A DNA stretch of 64,000 bases, taken from contig NZ_CP045643.1 of NCBI RefSeq assembly GCF_009498275.1, positions 6,696,001 to 6,760,000 on the forward strand, given 5' to 3'. A program made the translations under genes and the position numbers. The notes beneath the pieces were generated by a model that ran no database searches, had not been told where the DNA came from, and was given only the letters and a program-made list of their open reading frames with translations. Shown one piece after another: positions 8,675-17,767 of the stretch. The DNA comes from Streptomyces fagopyri (lineage in GTDB: Bacteria; Actinomycetota; Actinomycetes; Streptomycetales; Streptomycetaceae). Every line of letters starts with the position of its first letter. The stretch's first letter is position 1.

Positions 8675-8691
8675 ATACCCCTAGGGGGTAT
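8675..8691 (-). promoter_or_regulatory. Perfect palindrome resembling a CsoR-type copper operator
   Basis: ATACCCC-TAG-GGGGTAT has 7-bp perfect arms around a 3-nt centre. A/T ends flanking a G/C tract are characteristic of CsoR-family operators. It lies directly upstream of the His-rich microprotein frame and 98 bp from the 3' end of bacterially conserved genes on both sides, so it has no other obvious client. Confidence 0.55.
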
Positions 8692-8707
8692 TCCCGGATC
8701 GACGGGT

Positions 8708-9577
8708 TCAGCCGTCGCGGAGCTTCTTCAGCCGCTCCACGTCGGCCGCGTGCCCCTCCTTGCCGCCGGGTGTCTCGATGATCAGCGGTACGCCCTCGGT
8801 GGCGGGGTGGGTCATCAGCGCGCGGAACGGGTCCTCGCCGATATGGCCGGAGCCAATGTTCTCGTGGCGGTCCTTGTGGGCGCCGACCACATCCTTGGAG
8901 TCGTTCGCGTGGATCAGCCTGAGCCGGCCCTCGCCGACGGTGTCCACCAGCAGATCCAGGGTCCGGTGCATCCCGTCCGGCCCGGTCAGGTCGTGGCCCG
9001 CCGCGTAGATGTGGCAGGTGTCGAGACAGACCCCCAGCTTCGGATGGGCGTCCAGCGCCTCGAAGTACGGCCCGAAGTCCCAGGTGCGGGAGCAGAGGGA
9101 GGCGCCCTGGCCCGCGGTCGACTCCAGGAGCAGGTACGGGTCGTCGTCGTGGGTCAGCTCGCCCAGCAGCGGCAGCAGGTGCTCGCGTACCTGTGCGAGG
9201 GCCACCGCACGCTCCCGGCCCCCGGTGGCGCTGCCCGTGTGCACGACCACGCCGAGCGCGCCGATCTCCCGGCCCCGGCGCAGCGAGTGCCGCAGCGACT
9301 CCACCGACCTCTCGGCCGTCGCCGCGGTGTGCGAACCGAAGTTGATCAGATACGGGGCGTGCACGTACGCGGTGATCGAGCCGGCCGCGCAGGCCGCGCG
9401 GAACCGCTCGTCCTGTCCGGGATTCCCGGCGGGCGTCGCCCAGCCGCGCGGGTTGGCGACGAAGACCTGGACGCTCTCCGCGCCGATCTCGCGCGCGTAG
9501 GCCAGACCGACGGAGTCGAGACCGCCGGCCACGGGGACATGGCCGCCGACGGGGTTGCGGAGCTGCTTGCTGGTCAC
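8708..9577 (-). CDS. nfo: Endonuclease IV (AP endonuclease family 2)
   Basis: The enzyme cuts abasic sites and 3' blocking lesions in base-excision repair. The metal-ligand motifs of the TIM-barrel family are present in order: VHAPYLINFGS, VVHTGSA, LLLESTAGQG, GVCLDTCHIYAAGHD, LIHANDSKD, HENIGSGHIG and IIETPGG. The 289-aa length is normal. The protein starts with a GTG at 9577; GAAGGG is close upstream, so spacing is tight, but the conserved N-terminus NPVGGHVPVAGGL requires a start here. It stands alone between convergent small features and the kinase gene. Confidence 0.95.
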   Translation of the reverse strand: MTSKQLRNPVGGHVPVAGGLDSVGLAYAREIGAESVQVFVANPRGWATPAGNPGQDERFRAACAAGSITAYVHAPYLINFGSHTAATAERSVESLRHSLRRGREIGALGVVVHTGSATGGRERAVALAQVREHLLPLLGELTHDDDPYLLLESTAGQGASLCSRTWDFGPYFEALDAHPKLGVCLDTCHIYAAGHDLTGPDGMHRTLDLLVDTVGEGRLRLIHANDSKDVVGAHKDRHENIGSGHIGEDPFRALMTHPATEGVPLIIETPGGKEGHAADVERLKKLRDG

Positions 9578-9694
9578 ACCCTTCAGGGTGTCACGCGCTC
9601 CGGTGGAACCCTTCGGCGGACCTTCACGTTCCGGTCGGCGGACCGCCGGGGCCGGACTCCGTGGATTCCGGCACCGGCCGGCGGACGTCCGGGC

Positions 9695-11650
9695 TCAGCG
9701 GATCTCGATGGTGATCGTCGATCCCTTGGGCGCTGTCCTGCCGCCGGCCACCGACTGGTTCTTGACGTGGTCCCCGAAGAGTCCGAGCAGTCCACGGTCC
9801 TCGTCGACCTCGAACCCGGCGTCCTCCAGTGCCTTCTTCGCGTCGTCCACGCTGTCGCCCACCACGTCCGGGACCGACACCATCTCAGGACCCTTGGAGA
9901 CCGTCAGCGTGACGGTGTCGCCCGTGGCGGCCTCGCTGCCCGATTCCGGCGACTGCCGCGCCACCTGCCCCTTGTCGAACTCCGAGGTGACCCGCTGGGC
10001 CGCGATCCGCACCTTCAGGCCCGCCTGTTCGAGCTCCGCCGTGGCGTCCTCGACGGACGTCCCCGTGACATCCTCGACCTCCACCGGACCGCCCTTGCTG
10101 ACGACGAGGGCGATGGCCGAGCCGGCGTGCCGCCGCGTGCCCGCCTCCGGGTCCGTACGGATCACCGAGCCCCTGGCCACGTCCCCGCTGAACTCCCGGG
10201 TGGTCATGCCAGCGGCGAGTCCGTCACCCTTCAGCAGCTCCCTGGCCCTGGACAGCGTGACGCCTTGGAGGTCGGGCACGCGCACCGTCTTCGGTCCGTC
10301 GGAGACGGTCAGCGACACGGAGTCGTGGTCACGGATCCGCGCGCCGGGCTGCGGATCGCTGCTGATCACGGTGCCGCGCTTCACGGTGTCGCTGTACGCG
10401 TGCTTGACCTGCCCGACGTCGAGACCGGCCGCCTCGATCCGTGACCTGGCCTGTGTCTCGGTCTTCGCCAGCAGCAGCGGGACCTTGGTGAACTGGCCGG
10501 AGTTGATGTACCAGACGCCCGCGCCGAGGCCGAGCGCCAGCAGGATCGCGGTGACGATCAGGATCGTGCCGCGCCGGGAGCGTGAGCCGCGCCGCCGGGC
10601 GGGGGCGGGCGGCTCGGAGGCCAGCACACTGGTCCGGTCGAACCGGCTGGTCCGGTCGGCCCCGCCTTCCCCGCCGTCCGCGAAGCCTTCGTTCACCGGC
10701 AGCAGACGCGGCACGGACAGGGAGCGCGGGATCACGCTGGTGCGGTCCTCCGCGTTGTCGTGGCCCGCGGTGAGTGCCTGTGGCGGTACGGCGTCGAGCT
10801 GCTCGGCACTGAGCCCCGCGCGTGCCTCCAGCACCTGGCCGAGGAGCGTCACCGCGTCGTGCGGGCGCATCCCGGGGTCGCGGGCGGTCGCCGCGGCGAC
10901 CAGCTGGTCGAGGGCGAAGGGCATGCCCGGCACGGCGGCCGAAGGCGGCGGCACGTCCGCGTGCAGATGCTGGTAGAGCACCTGGGCCGGGGAGTCGCCG
11001 GAGTGCGGCTTGCCGCCGGTGAGCATCTCGTAGAGGACGACTCCGCAGGCGTACACGTCGACGCGGGTGTCGGCGGTGCCGTGCTCGATCTGCTCGGGAG
11101 CGAGGTACGACACCGTGCCGAGTACGGCCCCCGTCGTCTGCGTGACCGTGTCCACCGCCCGCACGAGGCCGAAATCCGCCACCTTGACCCGGCCGTCGTC
11201 CCCTATGAGGACGTTCTCCGGCTTCATGTCACGGTGCACGAACCCGGCGCGGTGCGCGGCGCCGAGCGCGGCGAGCACCGGCTCCAGGACGTCCAGCGCG
11301 GCCCGCGGCTGGAGCGCCCCGCGCTCGCGCAACACGTCGCGCAGGGTGCAGCCCGCGACGTACTCCATGGCCAGGTAGACGTACGACCCGTCCGTCCCCT
11401 GGTCGAAGACCTGCACCACGTTGGGGTGCGCGAGCCGGGCAACCGACTTGGCCTCCCGTATGAACCGTTCGACGAACGAGACGTCGGCGGCCAGCGTCGG
11501 GTGCATCACCTTGAGCGCGAGCACGCGGTCCAGGCGGGTGTCCAGGGCCCTGTAGACCGTGGCCATCCCGCCGACCGCGATCCGGGCGTCGACGCGATAG
11601 CGGCCGTCGAGCATCTGCCCGACAAGCGGGTCCTGAAGGGTCGTATCCAC
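9695..11650 (-). CDS. Transmembrane Ser/Thr protein kinase with four PASTA domains
   Basis: An N-terminal Hanks-type kinase domain (residues about 12-275) has GGMATVY, the VAIK-equivalent ALKVMHP, the catalytic HRDMKPEN (from about 139), DFGLVRA (from about 158) and YLAPEQ. A Pro/Arg-rich linker leads to one membrane segment (360-381) and four extracellular PASTA repeats to the end. PASTA domains bind muropeptides or lipid II, so it probably senses the wall. The GTG at 11650 fits the family N-terminus. It has no ribosome binding site, but TAGACT is 7 nt upstream, suggesting a leaderless mRNA. The nearby class II DAHP synthase, Rv2175c-like gene and metF match the M. tuberculosis pknL neighbourhood, and C. 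glutamicum PknL also has PASTA domains, so this is the PknL-type kinase (PkaF of S. coelicolor as I recall). Confidence 0.95.
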   Translation of the reverse strand: MDTTLQDPLVGQMLDGRYRVDARIAVGGMATVYRALDTRLDRVLALKVMHPTLAADVSFVERFIREAKSVARLAHPNVVQVFDQGTDGSYVYLAMEYVAGCTLRDVLRERGALQPRAALDVLEPVLAALGAAHRAGFVHRDMKPENVLIGDDGRVKVADFGLVRAVDTVTQTTGAVLGTVSYLAPEQIEHGTADTRVDVYACGVVLYEMLTGGKPHSGDSPAQVLYQHLHADVPPPSAAVPGMPFALDQLVAAATARDPGMRPHDAVTLLGQVLEARAGLSAEQLDAVPPQALTAGHDNAEDRTSVIPRSLSVPRLLPVNEGFADGGEGGADRTSRFDRTSVLASEPPAPARRRGSRSRRGTILIVTAILLALGLGAGVWYINSGQFTKVPLLLAKTETQARSRIEAAGLDVGQVKHAYSDTVKRGTVISSDPQPGARIRDHDSVSLTVSDGPKTVRVPDLQGVTLSRARELLKGDGLAAGMTTREFSGDVARGSVIRTDPEAGTRRHAGSAIALVVSKGGPVEVEDVTGTSVEDATAELEQAGLKVRIAAQRVTSEFDKGQVARQSPESGSEAATGDTVTLTVSKGPEMVSVPDVVGDSVDDAKKALEDAGFEVDEDRGLLGLFGDHVKNQSVAGGRTAPKGSTITIEIR

Positions 11651-11863
11651 GCAAGGGAGTCTACGAGCCGTCGCCGTCGGCCCTCCCGGTCCGGCCCGTA
11701 CCGGGGCGGGACTGCAGCCGACCTGTGACGCACATCGCGCCGAAGGGGTGACGCGGCCCGCTCCGCCGGCGGCCGGCCCCGCCGCCCGGAGCCCCGCACG
11801 TTCCGACCGGCCGGAAACAGCCGCCGCACCGGCCGGCGGAGGAGCCCGCGACGACACGCGAGG

Positions 11864-11898
11864 GTGCCCCGGCGGGCGGTCCGCCCCCGGCGGGGCAC
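11864..11898 (-). terminator. Hairpin after thiG
   Basis: GTGCCCC (11864-11870) and GGGGCAC (11892-11898) pair, and the inner GC-rich arms extend the stem with small mismatches. The element ends 11 nt from the thiG stop. Confidence 0.65.
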
Positions 11899-11908
11899 GG
11901 GACTGCGC

Positions 11909-12904
<996 letters not shown>

Positions 12905-12908
<4 letters not shown>

Positions 12909-14083
12909 ACGGGCTGCTCCGTGCGGGTCGGGCTGAACCGGTGGGGGGTGAAGGGGCGCGCTTCCTCGGGGACTTCCCCCGAGGCGAGGACGTGCGCCAT
13001 GACGTCCCCGGTGACGGGAGTGAGCAGGACGCCGTTGCGGTGGTGGCCGGTGGCCAGCAGCAGTCCGTCGAGCCCGGTCGGGCCGAGCAGCGGAGCGTTG
13101 TCGGGCGAGCCGGGGCGCAGTCCGGCCCGCGTCTCGGTGAGCGGCAGTTCGGTGATCCCGGGCACCAGCTCGTGGGCGTCGCGCAGCAGTTCGTACACCC
13201 CGCCCGCGGTCACCGTGGTGTCCCAGCCCAGCTCCTCGCTGGTCGCGCCGACGACGAGCTCGCCGCTCTCGCGTGGCACCAGATAGACCTGACTGCCGCG
13301 GACCACCGCCCGCACGGTACGGCTCAGGAACGGCGCGTACCGCTTCGGCACCGTCAGCCGCAGCACCTGCCCCTTCACCGGGCGCACGGGCGGCCGTACG
13401 TCGTCCGGCACGCCGTCGAGCCTCCCGCTGAGGCTGCCCCCGGCCAGCACCACCCGCGCCGCCTCCAGTCCGTCGCCGGCCGCGGTGACGACCCCGGTGG
13501 CCCGATCCCGGACCACCGTCAGTCGCTCCGCCCAGCCGCGGTGGAACACCACCCCGGCCCGCTCGCACGCCGTGACCAGGGCCTTCGCGAGGCGGCGCGG
13601 GTCGATCTGGTGGTCGCCGTCGACGCGCAGACCACCACGGACACCGGGCGCGAGCATGGGTTCGAGACGGCGGCACTCCCGACCGCTGAGCCACTCCGAG
13701 TCGAGCCCCGAACGGATCTGCAGGGCGTGCAGTTCACGCAGATGGGCGCGGTCGTCGGAGTCCAGGGCGACGGCCAGCGTGCCGCACCGGCGGTAGCCGA
13801 GATCCTGGCCCGCCGCCTCGGTGAGCTCGGCGACGAAGTCCGGATAGCGGCGCGCGGAGGCGAGGTTCAGGCCCAGCAGGGTCTGTTCGCCGTAGTGGAG
13901 TTCGGTGACGGCGGCGAGCATTCCGGCGGCCACCTGCGCGGCCCCGCCGCCGGGTTCCGGGTCCACGACCGTCGTGGCGAACCCGCGCTGCGCGGCCCGC
14001 CACGCCGTGACCAGGCCGATGATCCCGCCCCCCACCACCAGGACGTCGGACGTGACGGACCTCTCCGCCGGTGTACGCGACAT
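12905..14083 (-). CDS. thiO: Glycine oxidase
   Basis: This FAD enzyme oxidises glycine to the imine used by thiazole synthase. The N-terminal dinucleotide-binding motif VVGGGIIGLVTAWRA (about residues 16-30) and the DAO-family C-terminus (TRAGLRPGSPDNAPLLGP, ATGHHRNGVLLTP) are clear. At 392 aa it is of normal length. The ATG at 14083 follows a TPP riboswitch whose 3' end includes GAAGGGAGGGG, which probably overlaps the ribosome binding site, so switching may hide it. First gene of thiO-thiS-thiG. Confidence 0.96.
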
Positions 14084-14095
14084 GGGCGTCCAGCC

Positions 14096-14186
14096 CCTCC
14101 CTTCGCCGGCATGACCCGGATCAGGTTCGTACGGTCGGAGGCCGCCAGCCTCCCTCTCAGCCCGGTACGTCCGGGCTCCCGCGAGT
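14096..14186 (-). promoter_or_regulatory. TPP riboswitch (THI element)
   Basis: On the reverse strand the leader contains GGGCTGAGAGGGAGGC (CTGAGA core) and later ACCTGATCCGGGTCATGCC followed by GGCGAAGGGA. These are the two most conserved blocks of the TPP aptamer, and the flanking CGGGAGCCCGG arms close the structure. It ends 12 nt before the thiO start, so control is probably at translation initiation: TPP binding would repress thiOSG. Confidence 0.95.
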
Positions 14187-14244
14187 GCTCTACGTTGACC
14201 ACCCTAGCTCGCTGCCGCACGCCTCAGTAAGGGAGCCTCCGCGC

Positions 14245-14742
14245 ATGGCCCGTTCGCTCGACGGCCTCGTCCTCGCCCCGGTCACCGATCAGGCGCCGGG
14301 CCAGGTGGGGACCGGCACCCGGTTCACGTACCACGAGAAGGACGGCGGGATCTGGGCCGAGTACGCGGGCGGGGACATCGCCCGCGGCCGTCTCGTGGGA
14401 ACCCGGCGGGGCGACCGCCTCGACTTCCGGTACGTCCAGCTGGGACACGACGGCACGACGTCCGGAGGGCACTGCGTGTCCGTCGTGGTGGAGCTCGCCG
14501 ACGGCCGGCTGCGGCTGGAGGAGACCTGGGAGTGGGAGTCGAGGCCGGGCCGGGGGACCAGCGTGGTGGAACAGGTGGAACCGGTGGAACGGGCCGGACA
14601 CCCGGCGGGGGCCCCCGCACGACGGGCGGACCGGCTGGGGGCGCCGTTCGCGTGTGCCGGCCGAGTGTGGCGTGCGCGGGATGGGAGCGGGGGCCAACCG
14701 TTGGGGCAGGTTGTCTACGTCTGGAGCATGACACACGAGTGA
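14245..14742 (+). CDS. Conserved small protein of unknown function with an atypical C-terminal extension
   Basis: The start MARSLDGLVLAPVTD has AAGGGAG upstream and is divergent from thiO. Residues 1-110 form a compact beta-rich domain (GTGTRFTYHEKDGGIWAEYAGG, then DFRYVQLGHDG and RLRLEETWEWESRPGRGTSVVEQ) that looks like a small calycin-like protein conserved in Streptomyces. The remaining 55 residues are Arg/Ala/Gly-rich and read like untranslated DNA. I suspect that the ancestral stop was lost when the adjacent accessory segment was inserted. Function is unknown. Confidence 0.7.
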   Translation: MARSLDGLVLAPVTDQAPGQVGTGTRFTYHEKDGGIWAEYAGGDIARGRLVGTRRGDRLDFRYVQLGHDGTTSGGHCVSVVVELADGRLRLEETWEWESRPGRGTSVVEQVEPVERAGHPAGAPARRADRLGAPFACAGRVWRARDGSGGQPLGQVVYVWSMTHE

Positions 14743-14752
14743 ATCTTGAGCA

Positions 14753-14766
14753 TATGATCTGATCAT
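14753..14766 (+). promoter_or_regulatory. Promoter and 13-bp palindrome overlapping the start of the secreted-protein gene
   Basis: TATGAT (14753-14758) is a near-consensus -10, 6 nt before the ATG at 14765, which predicts a leaderless mRNA. ATGATC-T-GATCAT (14754-14766) is a perfect palindrome covering the -10 and the first two bases of the start codon, an ideal place for a repressor. Confidence 0.55.
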
Positions 14767-15205
14767 GACATTGAGAATGCGCATAGCTACAGTCGTAGGC
14801 GCCGTTGCTGCCGCCACCATGCTGACCGTCACCAGCGCCTCCGCTGTCGCCATCGAGGATGACCTCGCTACCAGCACGACGGACCCGGGCAATGACACAA
14901 TCTGTACCTCGACCGGCTCGTGGTCCCAGGCCTGCTTCTACGCCAATGGTGACTGGTTCGGCGTCAAGGACGACTTTAAAGACGATCTCTCGGCCGTCGT
15001 CGCTTGGGAAGTGGTGGACGCCAGCGGCCGGGTCGTTCGTGCCGGGAACATTTGGAACAATGCGGGTTCCGACGCAGGTTGGCGCTTTAAGAACAAGAAC
15101 TTCCCTGAGGGAGACTTCATCTCGTTCAGGGCTTGTAGGGGCAGTTACCCAAGGCTGCACATACAGGACGGCTCCTGCGGTGCGGAGCGCTCGGCCTACG
15201 TCTAG
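14765..15205 (+). CDS. Small secreted protein, unknown function, probably acquired
   Basis: A 146-aa protein with a clear Sec signal peptide: MTLRMR, then a hydrophobic stretch (IATVVGAVAAATMLTVT) and an SASA cleavage region near residue 28. The mature part is acidic at its start, has four Cys (ICTSTGSWSQACFY and later FRACRGS and DGSCGAERS) that could form two disulfides, and carries a beta-sandwich-like DDLSAVVAWEVVDASGRVVRAG. No ribosome binding site is seen. The codon usage is visibly richer in A/T at third positions than in neighbouring genes. Together with the mobile-element-like sequence just downstream this suggests recent transfer. No family recognised. Confidence 0.75.
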   Translation: MTLRMRIATVVGAVAAATMLTVTSASAVAIEDDLATSTTDPGNDTICTSTGSWSQACFYANGDWFGVKDDFKDDLSAVVAWEVVDASGRVVRAGNIWNNAGSDAGWRFKNKNFPEGDFISFRACRGSYPRLHIQDGSCGAERSAYV

Positions 15206-15549
15206 GCTTCGGTCGTCGAAGCCCGCCCGCCATCCGACGGATTCCAGGGTTCGCCGCAACACTGCCCTGCACGCCATGGATGGACCCACCCCGTTTGACG
15301 GCTGTTGAGCCGTGCCACTCTCGTGCCAAACGGGCGGCAACTCAGGGAGAACCGGGGCACAGCGCGGGCAGCATGACGGCACTGCGCGAGTCGAGGAACC
15401 TCAACTCGGCGCGTGATCGCCCCACCTCGCTCCTCAAGCGGTGGTGGTCAGCAAGGCCGGTGGCAATACAGCAGCGAAGTACAGCAACCATCGCGACCCG
15501 GCCTGACCGCCACCGACTCTGAGTGACCGACCGACGTGCCCTGTGGACC

Positions 15550-15750
15550 TCAGTGACCACCGTGCCCATAGTGCGCATCGAGGGGGCAGCCCTCAGATGG
15601 GAGCTCCTGACGACGTCGGCGTGCGAGCGTAGCGAGCCTTGAAGGTCGCGCAGACGGCCGGCGATCCGGTCGTGCCCCTCTCGGAGGCGTCGTGCGGTCC
15701 GATTCCGAGGTCTGCCCAGATGGCTCGCTGACCGCTAACGTGCTGGTCAT
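15550..15750 (-). CDS. Hypothetical 66-aa basic protein in the scar region
   Basis: The frame starts at ATG 15750, whose A is also the last base of an upstream TGA (TGATG), an arrangement typical of coupled genes. The product is Arg/Ser/Thr-rich and ends RRRRQELPSEG to DAHYGHGGH. Third-position GC is low for this genome, which indicates either foreign origin or no coding function. Two 14-bp operator-like repeats lie 27-62 bp upstream. Confidence 0.35.
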   Translation of the reverse strand: MTSTLAVSEPSGQTSESDRTTPPRGARPDRRPSARPSRLATLARRRRQELPSEGCPLDAHYGHGGH

Positions 15751-15776
15751 CAGCGGTTTTGGTCGCTAGTGGGGTT

Positions 15777-15812
15777 GCTAACGTTAGCGATCTCTGCCGC
15801 TAGCGTTAGCGA
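15777..15812 (-). repeat. Pair of 14-bp operator-like repeats
   Basis: GCTAACGTTAGCGA (15777-15790) and GCTAGCGTTAGCGA (15799-15812) differ at one base and start 22 bp apart, about two helical turns. The first contains a perfect 12-bp palindrome. A partial third relative (CGCTAACGTG) lies at 15733-15742. Spacing on one helix face suggests cooperative binding of a repressor. Confidence 0.6.
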
Positions 15813-15969
15813 CTCCTCGGGGGCCGAGGCTGGGCCGTCTGTGGGCCGTCCGAGGGTGGCCGACCACGACAGGCAACGACAGACGACGAACGCTTAATCC
15901 CTGGTTATCGGGGCGCCGCGCACACCATTTGCAGGTAAGCGATACCTGTCACGTGTCTATGGTGATCAG

Positions 15970-17202
15970 GTGAGCGAGCAGACGCAGGGGCAGACGCAGG
16001 GGTCCACGGCACGCCGGGTCGTCATCGCGGGCGCGGGCATGGCCGGCGTACAGACCGCGGTGGCCCTGCGCGAACAGGGCTTCACCGGCGCCGTGACATT
16101 GATCGGCGCCGAGCCGCACCAGCCGTACGACCGGCCGCCGTTGTCCAAGGCGGTGCTGCTCGGCAAGGCCGAGCACTCCGCCTTCGACATCGACTTCGAG
16201 GCACTGGGCATCGAACTGAGACTCGGCTGCGAGGCGCTGGGCCTGCGCCCCGGGGACCATGAACTGGACACCGCCGCGGGACCGGTCCGCTACGACCTGC
16301 TGGTCCTGGCGACCGGCGCGGAACCGATCCAGCTCCCCGGCGCCGAGGGCATGCCCGGCGTCCATCTCCTGCGCACCCTGGACGACGCCGAACGGCTGCG
16401 CCCCGTGCTCGCCCGGCAGCACGACATCGTGGTGGTCGGGGCGGGCTGGATCGGCGCGGAGTTCGCCACGGCGGCACGTGAGGCGGGGTGCGCGGTGACG
16501 GTCGTCGAGGCCGCCGACCGGCCGCTGGCCGGGGCGCTGCCCGCCGAGGTGGCCGCGCCGATGGCGGCCTGGTACGCGGACAGCGGGGCCTCGCTGCGCA
16601 CGCACGCGCGCGTGGAGCGCGTCGAGCCCGGCGCCGTGGTGCTCGACGACGGATCCCGGGTGCCCGCGGGCGCCGTGGTCGTCGGCATCGGCGCCCGGCC
16701 CGCCACCGCCTGGCTGGCCGGCTCCGGCATCGAGCTCGGAGCCCACCGCGAGGTCGTGGCCGACAACCACCTGCGCACCTCCCTGCCGGACGTCTACGCG
16801 GTCGGCGACTGCGCCTCCTTCCCCTCGGGCCGGTACGAGGAGCGCCTCCTCGTCCACCACTGGGACAACGCCCTGCAGGGACCGCGCACGGTGGCGGCGA
16901 ACATCATCGGCGAGGCCCCGGCGGCGTACGACCCGGTTCCGTACTTCTGGTCCGAGCAGTTCGGCCGTTTCGTCCAGTACGTCGGCCACCACGCGCCCGC
17001 CGACACGACCGTCTGGCGCGGCGACCCGGCGAGCGCCGCCTGGACGGTCTGCTGGCTGCGCGACTCCCGCCTCGTCGCCCTTCTGGCGGTGGGCCGTCCC
17101 CGCGACCTGGCCCAGGGCCGCCGTCTGATCGAGGCGGGCATGCCGCTGGACCCGGAGATCCTGTCGGACCCGTCACGTCCCCTGAAGGAGGCCATGGCCT
17201 AG
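15970..17202 (+). CDS. FAD/NAD(P)-dependent ferredoxin reductase-like oxidoreductase
   Basis: A class I pyridine nucleotide-disulfide reductase fold: FAD motif VVIAGAGMAGVQTAVAL (about 17-33), PYDRPPLSK, a second dinucleotide motif VVVGAGWIGAEFATAAREAG (about 157) for NAD(P)H, YAVGDCASFP, and a C-terminal reductase domain (PYFWSEQFGRFVQYVGHH). There is no redox-active CxxxxC, so it is of the rubredoxin/ferredoxin reductase or dioxygenase-reductase type. Its partner ferredoxin is not adjacent; Bfd at 6.9 kb is a possible but unproven acceptor. The GTG at 15970 lacks a ribosome binding site and follows TATGGT by 6 nt, indicating a leaderless transcript. Confidence 0.92.
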   Translation: MSEQTQGQTQGSTARRVVIAGAGMAGVQTAVALREQGFTGAVTLIGAEPHQPYDRPPLSKAVLLGKAEHSAFDIDFEALGIELRLGCEALGLRPGDHELDTAAGPVRYDLLVLATGAEPIQLPGAEGMPGVHLLRTLDDAERLRPVLARQHDIVVVGAGWIGAEFATAAREAGCAVTVVEAADRPLAGALPAEVAAPMAAWYADSGASLRTHARVERVEPGAVVLDDGSRVPAGAVVVGIGARPATAWLAGSGIELGAHREVVADNHLRTSLPDVYAVGDCASFPSGRYEERLLVHHWDNALQGPRTVAANIIGEAPAAYDPVPYFWSEQFGRFVQYVGHHAPADTTVWRGDPASAAWTVCWLRDSRLVALLAVGRPRDLAQGRRLIEAGMPLDPEILSDPSRPLKEAMA

Positions 17203-17325
17203 GACGCGTCCGCGCAGTCCCTCGGGGCTCCGTCAGGGGGCGGGCCTCGCGGCGCGTCCGTCGTGTGCCGTCGGCGCGCCGGACGCGGTGGGCCTCGTAC
17301 CTGAAGTACCCGGGGCTGCCCGGTG

Positions 17326-17418
17326 CGGCGGGCGTGCGTGCGGGGCGTCGCGGTGCGGCGGGGGTGCGTGCGGGGCGGTCGCGAGGCGGCGAGTGTGCGT
17401 GCGGGGTGTCGCGAGGCG
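17326..17418. repeat. Three imperfect 30-31-bp tandem repeats
   Basis: The core GTGCGTGCGGGGCGTCGCG recurs at 17334, 17364 and 17395 with small changes. It lies in the 565-bp gap 17203-17767, which otherwise shows very GC-rich sequence without a convincing gene on either strand. A short duplicated CTTCTGACG at about 17694-17711 lies before the next gene. Confidence 0.7.
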
Positions 17419-17767
17419 GGCGGGACCTCGCGGCCACGGGCCGGGCGGGCTCCGCCACCCGCCGGCACGCGACCGGCCGGGGCTCCGGAGACCCCGGCGG
17501 GCGCGGCCCCGGCGCGGCCTCGGCGCGGCCTCGGATCTCCGGCGGACGGGTGAAGGGCGCTCGGAAGGCCCGCGGCGGGCGGGGGAAGGGTGCGTCCGGT
17601 CCGGGCGGTCCCCCTCGCCGGACGCGGCCGGGGCGGACCCACCACCCGTGCGGCCGCGCCGCGATTCAGCGGAATTCTGCCGGATTCGCGCGCTTCTGAC
17701 GTGCTTCTGACGCGGGACGGGCGGCGCTCGGGTACCGAGTGTCAGTCCGGGATGGCAGGCTTGTCCC

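Larger units (their letters stand above)
15206..15957. mobile_element. Probable scar of an integrated element (no intact genes)
   Basis: About 750 bp of lower-GC DNA holds only short, poorly biased frames. On the reverse strand, in order from 15.9 kb leftwards, there are: an open frame with no start that ends in TGATG over the next start, paired operator-like repeats, a 66-codon frame, a short basic frame (15342-15578), and then LPPVWHESGTAQ near 15320. The last resembles text I associate with the 3' ends of actinobacterial integrase genes. The set looks like a heavily deleted integrative element. No tRNA or clear attachment repeat is visible, so this is an inference. Confidence 0.35.
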
